DNA from: Hormiphora californensis | Taxonomy: Eukaryota; Ctenophora; Tentaculata; Cydippida; Pleurobrachiidae | Direction of reading: 5' to 3' | Assembly: GCA_020137815.1 (NCBI GenBank) | Contig: CM035355.1 | Coordinates: forward strand, 7,626,091 to 7,690,090 | DNA: 64,000 nucleotides | Part shown: piece by piece, positions 1-14,459 of the stretch | Layout: every line of letters begins with the position of its first letter | Numbering within the stretch: the stretch's first letter is position 1 | Made by a program: the position numbers and the translations under genes | The notes under the pieces: generated by a model | What the model saw: the letters and a program-made list of their open reading frames with translations, nothing else | What the model was told of the DNA's origin: nothing | The model's database searches: none

Positions 1-760
1 GCTTACGTGATTCAGAGTATCAAATTAGTCGGGTACAGTGGTTTTTGATTTGATATGAATAAGTTTCAGTTTTAACTGTCCAAGCTTGATCAGATATCAA
101 GCTTGAACAGTCTGCGTGACTTGATCAAAATCTTGTCCACGCATGGACATGATCACGCATGAACAGTCTGTGCGCGCCCGAACGGTTCAGGACGGCTATC
201 AGCAAAAACGTGTAGACTGATAGGACCTACAGCACCAATCTGGTACCTTCAGTGTTATAGGCTACAGTGTAGCAGCCGGTACCAAAGCGGTGCTTGGACC
301 ATTTGTCCCCCCGGGATCCCGCGGGACCGTACAAAAAGTTCAAAGCCGGACTGAGTGGCTCAAGCGGTCTAAATGAACAAAACACAAACAGTGTTTGTCA
401 ACAACCACACACAATCACTTATCACAATGTTTTTGGACACTTTGTTGTCGAAATATTAATTATTGGAAGGGCCTAACATTGCCAGTCAAAATGCTGGCTG
501 CTGAGGTAATTTGGGTGACGTGTATCTCTAATCGGTAGTGTGTCTTCCAGACTCTATAATTGTCTGAAATGGAAGTCAACCCAGAAGAAGAGAAAGATCA
601 TATAGCATGTGTTTACTGGGAAACTTCGAGATATACTCCCACACGCGACCAACATGTTGAGCTGAATTTAAAATGTACAATACAAGTGTCTGTTTCCTCT
701 CTCATTCTCTAATCTCTCATTCGCTACCTATCTCTACCTATTTCTCTCTCTTCTCTCCTG
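1..760. repeat. Dispersed repeat, inverted partner of 39,010-39,776
   Basis: This stretch is nearly the reverse complement of about 39,010-39,776, beginning at the TACGTGATTCAGAGTATC end and running through to the pyrimidine-rich tail (TCTCTCATTCTCTAATC). A third, partial copy in direct orientation lies at 40,180-40,360. The small open frames inside it have no recognisable product. It reads as one member of a dispersed palindromic repeat family, truncated by the window edge. Confidence 0.8.
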
Positions 761-786
761 CATGTTCCTCGTCTGTCATGTCAGCT

Positions 787-1715
787 CTCACACCGGTCCT
801 TCGGCTTTCGCGAGCCCGAAGGGCGAGCGCTGAATGGGCCGAACGAACAGACCGCGTAGCATGGCAAGTTATGTCAGAGCATGAGCATTGGCATGACGCG
901 TGAGAACTGTGGTCAGGAGCATTGACCGGTCGCTCTGACAGGCTCCAATCAAGCCCGTCTGGGGTGAAAACCCGTCAGACAGCGTTAGAACGGCATCTAG
1001 ACGCCGTTTGCGGCAAATGAACATTTCCCAATGAATCAAAGTCCTACTCCTAGCATTTGCAGATGATTAGTCATGACTAGTCATGACTCATGACTCTAAG
1101 CTCTTGAAAGCCATTTGCATCAGTCTTATGGCAAGTCAGAATGATGGCTATTGGCTATTTGTCGATTAAATAATTAATACACAGCTTTTTCCAAAACACA
1201 ATAGTCGTGTATTGTTTAATAGTTGCACATTCTAAGTAGTTTTGTTTGACAAAAAACTCTGAAATCAGAATTGAATTTCAGCTGGAGATAATATATTAGT
1301 TCATTGTTCAACTTGGACCCCTGTGTTCGAACACCCTTCTGAGTGGGAGTTCAAGTCTTCGGCAAATAGGTTCCTAATAAAGTTGTGAAAAATAAACTGT
1401 CTCCATCCAAAGACATAACATAATTGCATGCACAGCTTTTACATAATTAACTCACTCTTACGTATTCATACTGTAGGATCTCTCATCAGAACTCCAAACT
1501 CTCTCAGAACGCATCATGTCTTTAAACCGAGCTCGGGAAATATGGTAGGGAAGTGCAGAAGCTCTTCTGAAAAGTTTCATCTTCTTTTGAACCTTGTTGA
1601 GCACTGTCTGGTGCCGCGACCCCTTCTGAGAATGGGTATGGTGCCGCCATAGTACAGGTTGAGTAAGGGTCAACAACTTGTACCTTCTTCAACAACTAAC
1701 AATCTGCAGAAAACT
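787..1715. repeat. 3'-flank module of the duplicated 7TM receptor unit (copy 1)
   Basis: The block starts at the motif CTCACACCGGTCCTTCGGCT and runs through the GTCATGACTAGTCATGACTC stretch to the receptor stop codon. It recurs at about 3,835-4,745, inverted at 9,240-9,947, and inverted and split at 18,932-19,657 plus 20,784-21,139. Identity is high enough to align by eye with scattered indels. I see no gene in it; the short open frames are not conserved between copies. Confidence 0.75.
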
Positions 1716-1716
1716 T

Positions 1717-2565
1717 TTATAGTGGTGCAGCAGGGGCCACATTGTTTACCTCTGCAGATACTACGTTGAGACCAATATTATTATTACTAGACTCCCGTCG
1801 ACGACCACTGCAGCAGCAGCAAAGACTCATCAGCTGTTTTCGTAGGATGACCAGCGGGTTGAGTGCAGCGTTAACCACTATTAGAACCATCAAAATACCA
1901 TTAGCCCCTCCTAAAACATCACCATTGTCATTATCACTGGAACTGATAAATTGATACAACCACAGTCCCCACAGCACCGCACCACTTATATTGGTGAGGA
2001 GGAATACAACGCCCAGTAGAACAACTGTAACGGCAGCGTTCCTGCGTTGTTGATCTCTTTCTGCTGAGGCCGCTGATTTTTGGGTGAGTATGATGCCTGT
2101 CCAAACTGTTAGCACAACGTTAACCAGGATAACTCCAATTGCACAACCGAAATTCACCATGAAATAGATATTAATGTTATCAGTAATTATCATGAGAGGG
2201 AGTGCCCCTAATGTTACTATAGTCATGAACAAAGTAGAAATTGTCCAGAATACCCTCTTGTTTATTTGGTAAAAGGGCCGGGACATGGCTAAAAGTCGAG
2301 CACCGCCAATTATACAAGTCCAAATTCCAGAGGCCTGATTGGCGAGGACGTATAGCATTAACAGGAAAAAGTTTTGCATTCTACCCTGAACCACGTTCAC
2401 AACTCCAATAATGCAAACACTGAGATCAACAACGTTTAAAACTATGTAGAGTTGTCTTGGGAACCCCTTTCTTCTGAAGTTGTAGTACAGGGAGTAGACG
2501 TTGCTTAGGACGCCAGCCGTTCCTATAGCGACCACGGGCCATTGTAGCAGTGGATATGCTGACAT
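1717..2565 (-). CDS. Compact rhodopsin-like 7TM receptor, intact copy 1
   Basis: The single open frame encodes 282 residues beginning MSAYPLLQWP. Seven hydrophobic stretches are visible at about residues 10-30, 39-61, 66-90, 105-125, 132-158, 172-200 and 215-236. The last contains NAALNPLVI, which resembles the NPxxY motif of TM7. The DRY position at the end of TM3 reads MSRPF, so the canonical Asp-Arg-Tyr is absent. The N terminus is almost nil, and a CCCC cluster after TM7 could be palmitoylated. It is a plasma-membrane GPCR by inference; the ligand is unknown. It is the only one of four related copies in this window with an uninterrupted frame. The start is chosen because all copies begin at this ATG with similar upstream sequence. 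Confidence 0.8.
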   Translation of the reverse strand: MSAYPLLQWPVVAIGTAGVLSNVYSLYYNFRRKGFPRQLYIVLNVVDLSVCIIGVVNVVQGRMQNFFLLMLYVLANQASGIWTCIIGGARLLAMSRPFYQINKRVFWTISTLFMTIVTLGALPLMIITDNINIYFMVNFGCAIGVILVNVVLTVWTGIILTQKSAASAERDQQRRNAAVTVVLLGVVFLLTNISGAVLWGLWLYQFISSSDNDNGDVLGGANGILMVLIVVNAALNPLVILRKQLMSLCCCCSGRRRESSNNNIGLNVVSAEVNNVAPAAPL

Positions 2566-2689
2566 GTCTAGTTTGGTGTATATAGATAAGAAGTATGGCC
2601 TTGGGGGTCAAATGGGTTTTACAGAGTGGCGGTTTTTTGATGGACCACAAACAAATCCAAGACCAATTTGTTGAAAACTAATTATAATT

Positions 2690-3834
2690 TTATTAGTCTA
2701 ACAGCACAAGAGAATATATTTAATCGAGTTAATAGTGTGGGCTCGTGGGGGGTCGTGATCATTGGCATGGGGTGGGTGATATTAGGCTGCCACAGCTCAG
2801 TTTTCGGGATTGTGGGTTCGTCACCCAGGGACTATCAAAAATACTTTAGTTCACCGGGTTCCAACTAATTGTTCACTTCACAGTGTGAAGTTCACACAGA
2901 TCAGATCAGATCACACAACACACGCTCGGGTCAGATCAATTCTCAGTTCAGCTTACATTTCGGTCAGGACAGCTCAAGAAAGGGATTCAAAGGTTAAATC
3001 GGGGGTATTGGAAGTGTCAACAATATTCGGTCATTCCCTCTTTTCTCACACGTTCACAAGCACCGGCGAAAAACTATCACGTGACTATTTTATACCAGTA
3101 ACAGCCTTGCTTCTTAACAACTACTAAAAGTTTCGTGCTGCCGATATGTGACAAGGACTGTCATCACTCAACAGCACAGCCTGAACAAAGTCTGACTGAA
3201 TTTATCCCACGGGTACGGTCCAGATCTCTCAGCACTTCTACCATCTGTGACAGCACTCAAACAATCATAGAAGTGTAAATGGGGCAGCGGTACAAGTAAA
3301 GGGTAACAGGGGTACCTCACATATCCCACAATAGGTTCAGCCAATCCGCCAGAACCGTCCGAAAAGTACCACTGGGTCATATATGACCCATGTCATAACA
3401 CAAAAAGTAAAAACCCGATTTCAGTAAACCTTTTTCGTATAATCTTAGAATATTCTCCTTACCAATTCCACAAAAAATTAGAAAATTCTGTTCGGCCAAT
3501 CGTTATGGTCCTCAAAGGGTTAACAGTTGTAGTTAAATTTTAGTTTCATAAGCGCAAAACGCACCAGAAAAGAAAAAACCAGAAAAGAAAAAACCAGATC
3601 CAACAGCGCACCACCATCCAGTGGTCTCAGACCATTTGCATTCCGTCACTACAACTTACAAGAGAGCTCCCCACTTTGTCTGTCAGAGCAATGGCCTGAT
3701 ATGATATGACTCTATTCTCATTTCTTTCAGAACTGCGAGATTTGCTAGAACTGCGAGAACTTTCATGTGGTGAGTGGTCAAAGCATTGGCCTGACAAGTT
3801 AGTGTTATGTTTTGACATGTTCCTCTCACACCGG
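2690..3834. repeat. 5'-flank module of the duplicated 7TM receptor unit
   Basis: The same 1.1-kb sequence recurs at 7,622-8,739 in direct orientation with small indels, from the AACAGCACAAGAGAATATAT region to the CTCACACCGG motif. A short start of it recurs inverted near 17,930-17,960. No conserved coding frame was seen, and the ORFs here differ between copies. Confidence 0.75.
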
Positions 3835-4750
3835 TCCTTCGGCTTTAATTTCGCGAGCCCGAAGGGCGATCGCTGAATGGGCCGAACGAACAGATCGCGT
3901 AGCATGGCAAGTTGTGTCAGAGCATGAGCATTGGCATGACGCGTGAGAACTGTGGTCAGAGCATTGACCTATTGGCCTGACAGGCTCCAATCAAGCCCGC
4001 CTGGGGTAAAACCCGTCTAGACAGCGTTAGAACGGCGTCTAGACGCCGTTTGCAGCAAATGAACATTTGCCCAATGAATCAAAGTCCTACTCCTAGCATT
4101 TGCAGATGATTAGTCATGACTAGTCATGACTCATGACTCTAAGCTCTTGAAAGCCATTTGCATCAGTCTTATGGCAAGTCAGTCTTATGGCTATTGGCTA
4201 TTTGTTGATTAAATAATTAATACACAGCTTTTTCAAAAACACAATAGTCGTATATTGTTTAATAGTTGTACATTCTAAGTAGTTTTGCTTGACAAAAAAC
4301 TCTGAAATCAGAATTGAATTTCAGCTGGAGATAATATATTAGTTCATTGTTCAACTTGGACCCCTGTGTTCGAACACCCTTCTGAGTGGGAGTTCAAGTC
4401 TTCCGTGCAACATAGGTTCCCTAATAAAGTTGTGAAAAATAGAACTGTCTCCATCCAAAGACATGACATAATTGCATACACAGCTTTTACATAATTAACT
4501 CACTCTTACGTATTCATACTCTAGGATCATCAGAACTCCATTAACTCTCTCAGAGCGCATGTCTTTAAACCGAGCTCGGGAAATATGGTAGGGAAGTGCA
4601 GAAGCTCTTCTGAAAAGTTTCATCTTCTCTTGTACCTTGTTGAGCACTGTCTGGTGCCGCGACGCGACCCTTTCTGAGAATGGGTATGGCCATAAAGGTT
4701 GAGTAAGGGTCAAAAACCTTCTTCAACAACTAACAATCTGCAGAAAACTT

Positions 4751-6697
<1,947 letters not shown>

Positions 6698-7621
6698 GTC
6701 TAGTTTGGTGTTATAGATAAGAAGTAGGGTCTTGGGGTCAAATGGTTTTTGCAGAGTGGCGGTTTTTTGATGGACCACAAACAAATCCAAGACCAATTTG
6801 TTAAAAACTAATTATAATTTTATTAGTCTATTGTTCTACTGGGCATTTTATAGCATTTTTTCGAGTGAAGCACGAGTGGAAATGATATTTACAGACATTT
6901 TCTACCATCTAATGTGGACGTTTTTCCATCTATATCAGTCTGTTATCTCATCTGGACAGTTATGTGAGCCGAGAGTGTTTAAATCAGTTTAATTCAGTGT
7001 TTTGGGTCTACCATTTTTTGATATACGTCTTTAAGTAACCGCTCAGATCGCCTCTCAGTGTCAGTGTCAGTTCTACTACACTGGCCCTGTGAGGTAAGGG
7101 CGGCATATAAATAGACATATTATTATTACTAGTAGGCCCGTTCGCCCTACGGGCGAATTTCGGGGAAATGATAGCTGGATTAGGGAACGCTGACATCACC
7201 TGCACCATCCGTTCCTAGCCTATTTCTCACTTTCTCCCTACCCATGTTGTTGTACGCTCTGGGCTTCCTGACAATGTCAAGGTGCGAATTTAAGAGATCA
7301 ATGTCATGGAGGTGCAGTGCTGTTCCAGAAACTCATCACGTGAAAACTTGGCCGCTATGTAGCCGATTCGGAGATTTCTATATTCTGTGACGCTCTCTGA
7401 CAGCAGCAGATCTTCCGGACCCAGATGACCGTTGCCGAATAGCGCTTGGGGTTGAAGAGTTAGACATCAGGACAAAAGTAAAAGAATGCACGTGCAGAAT
7501 TGAATTTCCCTTAGTACCCAAAACTGCAACTGGGAGTGAAGTTTCTAAGTTGCTCTAATAATTGCACGTGCAGGTGTAGTTGCTAGGTGATGTAGCACTG
7601 ACGATTTGAATAGTAAGTAGT

Positions 7622-8739
7622 ATGATTAGTCTAACAGCACAAGAGAATATATTTAATCGAGTTAATAGTGTGGGCTCGTGGGGGGTCGTGATCATTGGCA
7701 TGGGGTGGGTGACATTAGGCTGCCACAGCTCAGTTTTCGGGATTGTGGGTTCGTCACCCAGGGAATATCAAAAATACTTTAGTTCACCGGGTTCCAACTA
7801 TTCTAATTGTTCACTTCACACAGATCAGATCACACAATACACGCTCGGGTCAGATCACTTCTCAGTTCAGCTTACATCTCGGTCAGGACAGCTCAAGAAT
7901 GGGATACAAAGGTTAAATCGGGGGTATTGGAAGTGTCAACAATATTCTGTCATTCCCTCTTTTCTCACACGTTCACAAGCACCGGCGAAAAACTATCACG
8001 TGACTATTTTATACCAGTAACAGCCTTGCTTCTTAACAACTACTAAAAGTTTCGTGCTGCCGATATGTGACAAGGACTGTCATCACTCAACAGCAAAGCC
8101 TGAACAAAGTCTGACTGAATTTATCCCACGGGTACGGTCCAGATCTCTCAGCACTTCTACCATCTGTGACAGCACTCAAACAATCATAGAAGTGTAAATG
8201 GGGCAGCGGTACAAGTAAAGGGGTCCCTCACATATCCCACAATAGGTTCAGCCACTGCCAATCCGACAGAACCGTCCGAAAAGTACCACTGGGTCATATA
8301 TGACCCATTTCATAACACAAAAAGTAAAAACCCGATTTCAGTAAACCTTTTTCGTATAATCTTAGAATATTCTCCTTACCAATTCCACAAAAAATTAGAA
8401 AATTCTGTTCGGCCAATCGTTATGGTCCTCAAAGGGTTAACAGTTGTAGTTAAATTTTAGTTTCATAAGCGCAAAACGCACCAGAAAAGAAAAACCAGAA
8501 AAGAAAAAACCAGATCCAACAGCGCACCACATCCAGTGGTCTCAGACCATTTGCATTCCGTCACTACAGCTTACAAGAGAGCTCCCCACTTTGTCTGTCA
8601 GAGCAATGGCCTGATATGATATGACTCTATTCTCATTTCTTTCAGAACTGCGAGATTTGCTAGAACTGCGAGAACTTTCATGTGGTGAGTGGTCAGAGCA
8701 TTGGCCTGACAAGTTAGTGTTATGTTTTGACATGTTCCT
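7622..8739. repeat. Second copy of the 5'-flank module
   Basis: This matches 2,690-3,834 in the same orientation, differing by small indels. It ends at the CTCACACCGGTCCTTCGGCT motif (8,740-8,759), exactly where the inverted receptor fragment begins. The preceding 6,840-7,620 holds no recognisable gene or copy of the duplicated unit. Confidence 0.75.
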
Positions 8740-8756
8740 CTCACACCGGTCCTTCG

Positions 8757-9238
8757 GCTTGTATACTGATAGCCTTTTTATCTATAGGCAATTTCGGTTG
8801 TGTAATTGGAGTTATCCTGTTAACGTTGTGTTAACAGTTTGGACAGGCATCCTACTCACCCGAAAATCAGCCGTGTCGCAGCAGAAAGAATCAACAACGC
8901 AGGAACGCTGCCGTTACAGTTTTTTCTACTGGGGTTGTATTTCCTCCTCACCAACATCAGTGGTGCGGTGTGTGGGGACTGATTTGTATGTATAATTTAT
9001 CAGTTCAAGTTCATGGTAATGATGCGATATTAATGTTTTAGGAGGGGCTCATAATCATTTTGATGGTTTAATAGTGGTTAACGCTGCCACTCAACCCGCT
9101 GGTCATTCTACGAAGACAGCTGATGAGTCTTTGCTGCTGCTGCGTGGTCGTCGACGGGAGTCTAGTCATAATAATATTGGTCTCAACGTAGTATCTGCGG
9201 ATCAGGTAAACAATGTGGCCCCTGCTGCACCACTATAA
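8757..9238 (+). pseudogene. 7TM receptor copy 3, 5'-truncated and frameshifted
   Basis: This plus-strand fragment corresponds to the receptor 3' half (from the extracellular loop before TM5 to the stop). It is closest to copy 2, which shares the Tyr-Thr-Asp-Ser-Leu-Phe-Ile-Tyr segment. The TM5 sequence NVVLTVWTGILLTRKSA is readable, followed by several frame changes through TM6 and TM7. The 5' half is missing because the sequence joins directly to the CTCACACCGG motif. It is a relic in opposite orientation to copies 1 and 2. Confidence 0.8.
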
Positions 9239-9239
9239 A

Positions 9240-10080
9240 AGTTTTTCTGCAGATTGTTAGTTGTTGAAGAAGGTACAAGTATTGTTGACCCTTACTCAAC
9301 CTGTATGCCATACCCATTCTCAGAAGGGGTCGCGGCGCGGCACCAACAATTGCTAACAATGTACAAGAGAAAGATGAAACTTTTCAGAAGAGCTTCTGCA
9401 CTTCCCTACCATATTTCCCGAGCTTGGTTTAAAGACATGCGTTCTGAGAGAGTTCCTATAGTTCTGAGAGATTTCCTAGAGTATGAATACGTAAGAGTGA
9501 GTTAATTATGTAAAAGCTGTGTATGCAATTATGTCATGTCTTTGGATGGAGACAGTTCTATTTTTCACAACTTTATTAGGGAACCTATGCTGCAAGACTT
9601 GAACTCCCACTCAGAAGGGTGTTCGAACACAGGGGTCCCCAGTTGAACATATGAACTAATTTTATTATCTCTCCTGAAATTCAATTCTGATTTCAGAGTT
9701 TTTTTGTCAAGCAAAACTACTTAGAATGTGCAACTATTGTGTTTTTGGAAACAGCTGTGTATTAATTATTTAATCAACAAATAGCCAATAGCCATCATTC
9801 TGACTTGCCATAAGACTGATGCAAATGGCTCTCAAGAGCTTAGAGTCATGAGTCATGACTAGGCATGACTAATCATCTGCAAATGCTAGGAGTAGGACTT
9901 TGATTCATTGGGCAAATGTTAAATTAAAGCCGAAGGACCGGTGTGAGAGGAACATGTCAAAACATAACACTAACTTGTCAGGCCAATGCTCTGACCACTC
10001 ACCACATGAAAGTTCTCGCAGTTCTAGCAAATCTCGCAGTTCTGAAAGAAATGAGAATAGAGTCATATCATATCAGGCCA
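9240..10080. repeat. Inverted copy of the 3'-flank module
   Basis: This reads as the reverse complement of the module at 787-1,715 and 3,835-4,745, including the GTCATGAC stretch and the reverse of CTCACACCGGTCCTTCGGCT at 9,928-9,947. It then continues into reverse-oriented 5'-flank sequence and is cut by the N gap. Confidence 0.75.
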
Positions 10081-10180
10081 NNNNNNNNNNNNNNNNNNNN
10101 NNNNNNNNNNNNNNNNNNNNNNNNNNNNNNNNNNNNNNNNNNNNNNNNNNNNNNNNNNNNNNNNNNNNNNNNNNNNNNNN
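10081..10180. other. Assembly gap (100 N)
   Basis: Exactly 100 unknown bases. The upstream exons of the LDLa receptor and the rest of the duplicated unit may be missing here. Confidence 1.
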
Positions 10181-11734
10181 ACGAGAGCTAACTTGCGGTA
10201 CTGTCCCCTGTGGTGGGGCGGTGGTGTTATACTCAGAGGCATGCCAAACTGCCGGTTGCCGTGACAACATCCCAGCGAACATTTGCGAGGACCAATCTGG
10301 AGTGTGTGACGGGGTGTGTGATACCCTCAACTGCCAGGATGAACACTCCTGTAACGGGTTCCAATACGGAATAATGTGCGGTATTTATGCCCAAAAGACG
10401 TGGTACATATCCCCGGGAGACGTTTGCACGACCGGAGCTAGTGGTTCCTGTGGAGACCTAGGGTCTCATTCTTCTATCGGGCTAACATCATGTGATCTGA
10501 GAGCTAACCCTGATAAGCAGTCCTGTGAGAGCCCAGATAAGCTTGGGATATATCATACGAACAAAGGTAAACTGAAACCTATCTTCCCCTTTCTGAGGTG
10601 TTCAACAATAAAATACTACAAGACGACCATCGATTGTACAGTAGGTCTAACTTCCCAAGACGGACCCTTTTAAGAAGGAAACATACACGTATACCCCAGT
10701 ATGTAAGGACTTCATGGATCAGACGAACTGCTCGACCCGGACAGGGTTGCCCTGTCATGTCCCATAGGAGGGTACATGTCCACCGTTGCCAAGGTAATGG
10801 TATGTAACGAGCTACGGGAGGGTATCTGTGATGACAACCTGGATATCCTCTGTGTGGATGTGACCTCTACCTGCACCATCCACAAGCACCAGGTTTGTGA
10901 TGGTAAACCTGACTGCCTGTCGGAAACAGATGAGATTTGCCGTTCGATGACCAGCATAAGCATCTGTAAAAGAAGAATTAACCCGGTTGAATATTCAAAG
11001 ATTCCGATTAGCTGGATTAGCGATGGCGTTACCGACTGTGTAGGCGGAGAGGATGAAGACCCAGGGTTATGGACGACATGTGGAAATGGCACCACGAGGA
11101 GGTTTGTGGACAGCAGTTTGGTTTCCTGTGAGGATGTTGTGGTATGCAGAACTTATGGATGGACAGATAGATTGGAGTTATACCAACTGGGTTTCTCTGT
11201 GATGGGATTGATACTGTGGCAATGAAAATAACATGTGTGTTAGACATCGGAAAGATGTGTTTAACACCGCCTTATCCGTCAATAAGGGCTGGTATAAGTT
11301 TCTTCTTCACTGTCTTCCTGGTCTGAGTAGCATTGAGGTTCTATCTGGCTCAAAATGTACGAGTACACCTTTCAACAACACCGCAATATTTGGCACAAAA
11401 GAAGTAGAATTGAAGCTCCCGTCTAATCCAGTCTCCTGCAAATACGTGTCAATCAATCAAAACTGCCGCTGGCAGTGGCATTGCGCCGAAATAAATATAT
11501 AATAGGAAGCAAACCAGCCACACAGACCAAACTGAGTGAGGATTCAGGGTGGCGTAACAGGGTCGTTAGCACGAAGACGGTTAGGTCTTATGTGTGCTTT
11601 GAACCTGTTACCCTACCCTGGTCCGCACTATGTCTTTACAAAACTGAAAACCATAACAAAATTATAAAACATAAAATAAATCCGTATCTCAAAAAGTTAA
11701 CTCATTAATCTCTATCTCTAATCTCTCGCAGCAC

Positions 11735-12790
11735 TTCTCACGTTCTCTCACTTCTACAAAGAGCCTTTCTAATCCTCCACACTTTATCAGGTTCATTTTC
11801 TCTTCTCTCTCTCAGTTTAGTAACTAACTCTTTTCTCTCTGCTCTCTCTTCAACTGATCTGTCCGGTGCAACAAACACTGACTGATACTGGTCTGAGTCC
11901 TTCAGCGTCGCTGATTTCCCCAAAATAGTTCTGGCAACCTCTCTGTTCTCAGCACCACCCGCCACTGGCCGCACTCCCTCACCACCTCTCTACCAAGTCG
12001 TGCACTCTGATAACACTGGTGCCTCAGACAAATGTTCAAATAGATCCTTGACTAAAGTACTGTCGCTTAGCTGGTCACTCTCTGGTAGACCGTACACCAT
12101 CAGGTTGTTACTACGATCAACTGAAGCGCTGGCAATCGCTGTTCGTAGTTTGCTGGGGCAGGCAGATGCACCTGTCTGGTTCACAGCAGTAGCAGCTGTC
12201 TGGAGAACAGCTGAGTAGTTCTGAATCTCGTCCTAACAACTGTCTGTACAGCAGTACAACTCTTCTCTAGCATGGTATCTTTCATGGATATGATCGAGTC
12301 TTTCAGGGCACTGATCTCTGATTGCAGTTCAATGATCTTAGAGTCACGTTCCAATAACAGATCTGTAGCACTGTCAAGACGGTCTGGGTGTGGTCCAGAT
12401 GCCCATAAGCTTCTCTACCTTCTCTTTTGATTCATCGCTACACCACAGAACTGTTCTTAACCGATCGCATGTCATCTGACAAGTTCTTCTAGTAACCGAC
12501 TGAGAGGGAGAGCACGATACCAGAGTAAGCCCGCCATATCAGAAATAAAACTAACTTTCTTGTTGGGATCTAGAGTTGAGAGATAGGTGGTGGTCAGCTT
12601 GTTCAGGTCAAACGTGCCACCTTCCTTGTTAGGGTCAGGGTACCCACCGACTCGTCTCAAGGTAGAAACGATAGACATCTCCAGCCGGCTGTAATCAGCA
12701 GTCGTAGCTCTGTTGCCCGGGCCGCCATTCCGCCAGATAGTGAAGGCACGATCCAACTTGGAGGCCATGCTCGTACGCGTGTACAACGGT
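11735..12790 (-). mobile_element. ORF1-type non-LTR retroelement fragment inside the LDLa gene
   Basis: Minus-strand frames read an ORF1-like protein: an N-terminal segment starting near 12,786 (MASKLDRAFTIWRNG), a coiled-coil stretch around 12,360-12,230 (IIELQSEISALKDSI), then NNLMVYGLPESDQL and VFVAPDRSVEERAERKEL. These last motifs are typical of the ORF1 or gag-like proteins of several animal LINEs. The frame is broken in at least two places. No reverse transcriptase follows. It sits between the segments encoding SCKYV and VYVYLAC of the host receptor, so it lies in an intron or interrupts the gene. Confidence 0.6.
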
Positions 12791-12837
12791 GCAAGATCAA
12801 AAAACTATCAGAAGCGAGGTTTTTCAAACGAAACTGA

Positions 12838-12955
12838 TAAGTGATATGTGAGAAGTGAATAAGTGATATGTGAGAAGTGAAAGTGATATGTGAGAAGTGA
12901 AAGTGATATGTGAGAAGTGAAGTGATATGTGAGAAGTGAAGTGATATGTGAGGTA
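12838..12955. repeat. GTGATATGTGAGAAGTGA minisatellite
   Basis: About six copies of an 18-21-bp unit built on GTGATATGTGAGAAGTGA. It lies just 5' of the ORF1-type reading frame on the minus strand and abuts the resumption of LDLa receptor coding sequence, so it could be part of the retroelement 5' region or an independent expansion. Confidence 0.85.
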
Positions 12956-14459
12956 TATGTTTACCTTGCATGCAGTAATAAATGCTCAGACAACGTCACT
13001 TGCCCCTTTGATAGAACGCCACTGAAACGTGATGCCTGTCCGAGAGACTTTACCAAAAAAGTCCTGACTTACTACAGCAGCGACCAGTTAACAATTAGTT
13101 ACCCGAAAAGGAGAGTGGTGGGTTCAGGAGACGTTTCAGTGTGCTAACCAGATGTGTCTTACCTATGACAAAGTCTGTAATCTAGTCGACGATTGTGGAG
13201 ATGGGAGCGATGAGGGGAACTGTCTGAATCACTTCAAATGTGGACAAAAGCTGTTACCCCTCTATCAGGTGTGTGATGGGGTGGCCGATTGTTTTGACCG
13301 GAGTGATGAATGCAACGATCGGTGCAGCAAACACATTTTGGAGGGTTTGGCACTGACAATTTTCGCATTTGTATTTGGATCACTCGCCACTGGCCTGAAC
13401 ATTTGGACTCTGTTTAGTGTTGCCAGGCAACTACCAGGTGCTAAGACGGACATTGCTTTCCAAAACAAGGTCCTCGTTGGTTTGATAAGCTTCGGGGACA
13501 CATTAAACGGGATTTAACTGCTAATAGTTGCGGTTTATGATCAACTCCAATCGGATGAATACTGTCAACACCAAGACGAGTGGCTGACTAGCCGCAAATG
13601 TAATCTTCTAGGGATTTTCAGCACTTCTGCATCATGTCTCTCCGTGTTTGCAATGACCAGTCTGAGTCTTACCCGGGCAGCTGGTGTGACGGGTGGGATC
13701 AGACCCCCAAAAGACCGGAACATAGTGAAAACTGTCAGTTTAGCCCTAGCGATGGTGCTTCTTGCAGTGGTGATAGCTGCGTCTCCTGTATTCCTAGCTA
13801 CATGGTTCGAGGATGTGTTCATAAGTGGTCAAGTATGGGAAAAGCAGGTAAAGTTTTTCCTAGGAAGATCCAGCAAAGCTCAACATTTGGACACAATTGA
13901 AGGTTACTATGGACGTGTCTCCAAAAAGGGCAAATCCTCGGCTAGAATGAGCTGGGAGTATGCTACAAACCTCATCAAAGGAATGTACACCAGGGACTAT
14001 GGTAACTTGGAAGGGATGCACGAGTTCGTTGGTTTCTATGGAAACGGAGGTGTATGTCTGTTTAAGTATTTTGTCCTTCCGGATGACCCACAGTTTGTGT
14101 TTTCTCTGACCTTCCAGATGTTGAACATGGCATGTCTGGCGGTTATTTCTACCTGCTACATCATTATTGCTATGGAGGTACGTATAAACGAATACTATTA
14201 TTATATTTGTGTAGGGATTTATCCACACGAATATTACTATGCATCTGGAATTATCTGATTTGCATTTTTTGTTTGGGAAGGTAATCCCCGGCCCTGTCCT
14301 GGAATATTACTTTAACCACTCCAATTTTTCAGCTAAACAGGAGTGTTAGTAAAGTTACAGTTGCCTCAGATGACAATAACAACAACAACGTGAACCAAAA
14401 TCATATCGCCCGACTGAAACAACAGAAGAAATCGCAACGCAAGATCACCGTCATCATTG

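Noticed and set aside
1300-1370. tRNA-like B-box words (GTGTTCGAACAC, GAGTTCAAGTC) in the duplicated flank
   Set aside because: No cloverleaf or paired A box could be folded; not enough to call a tRNA gene or tRNA-derived SINE.
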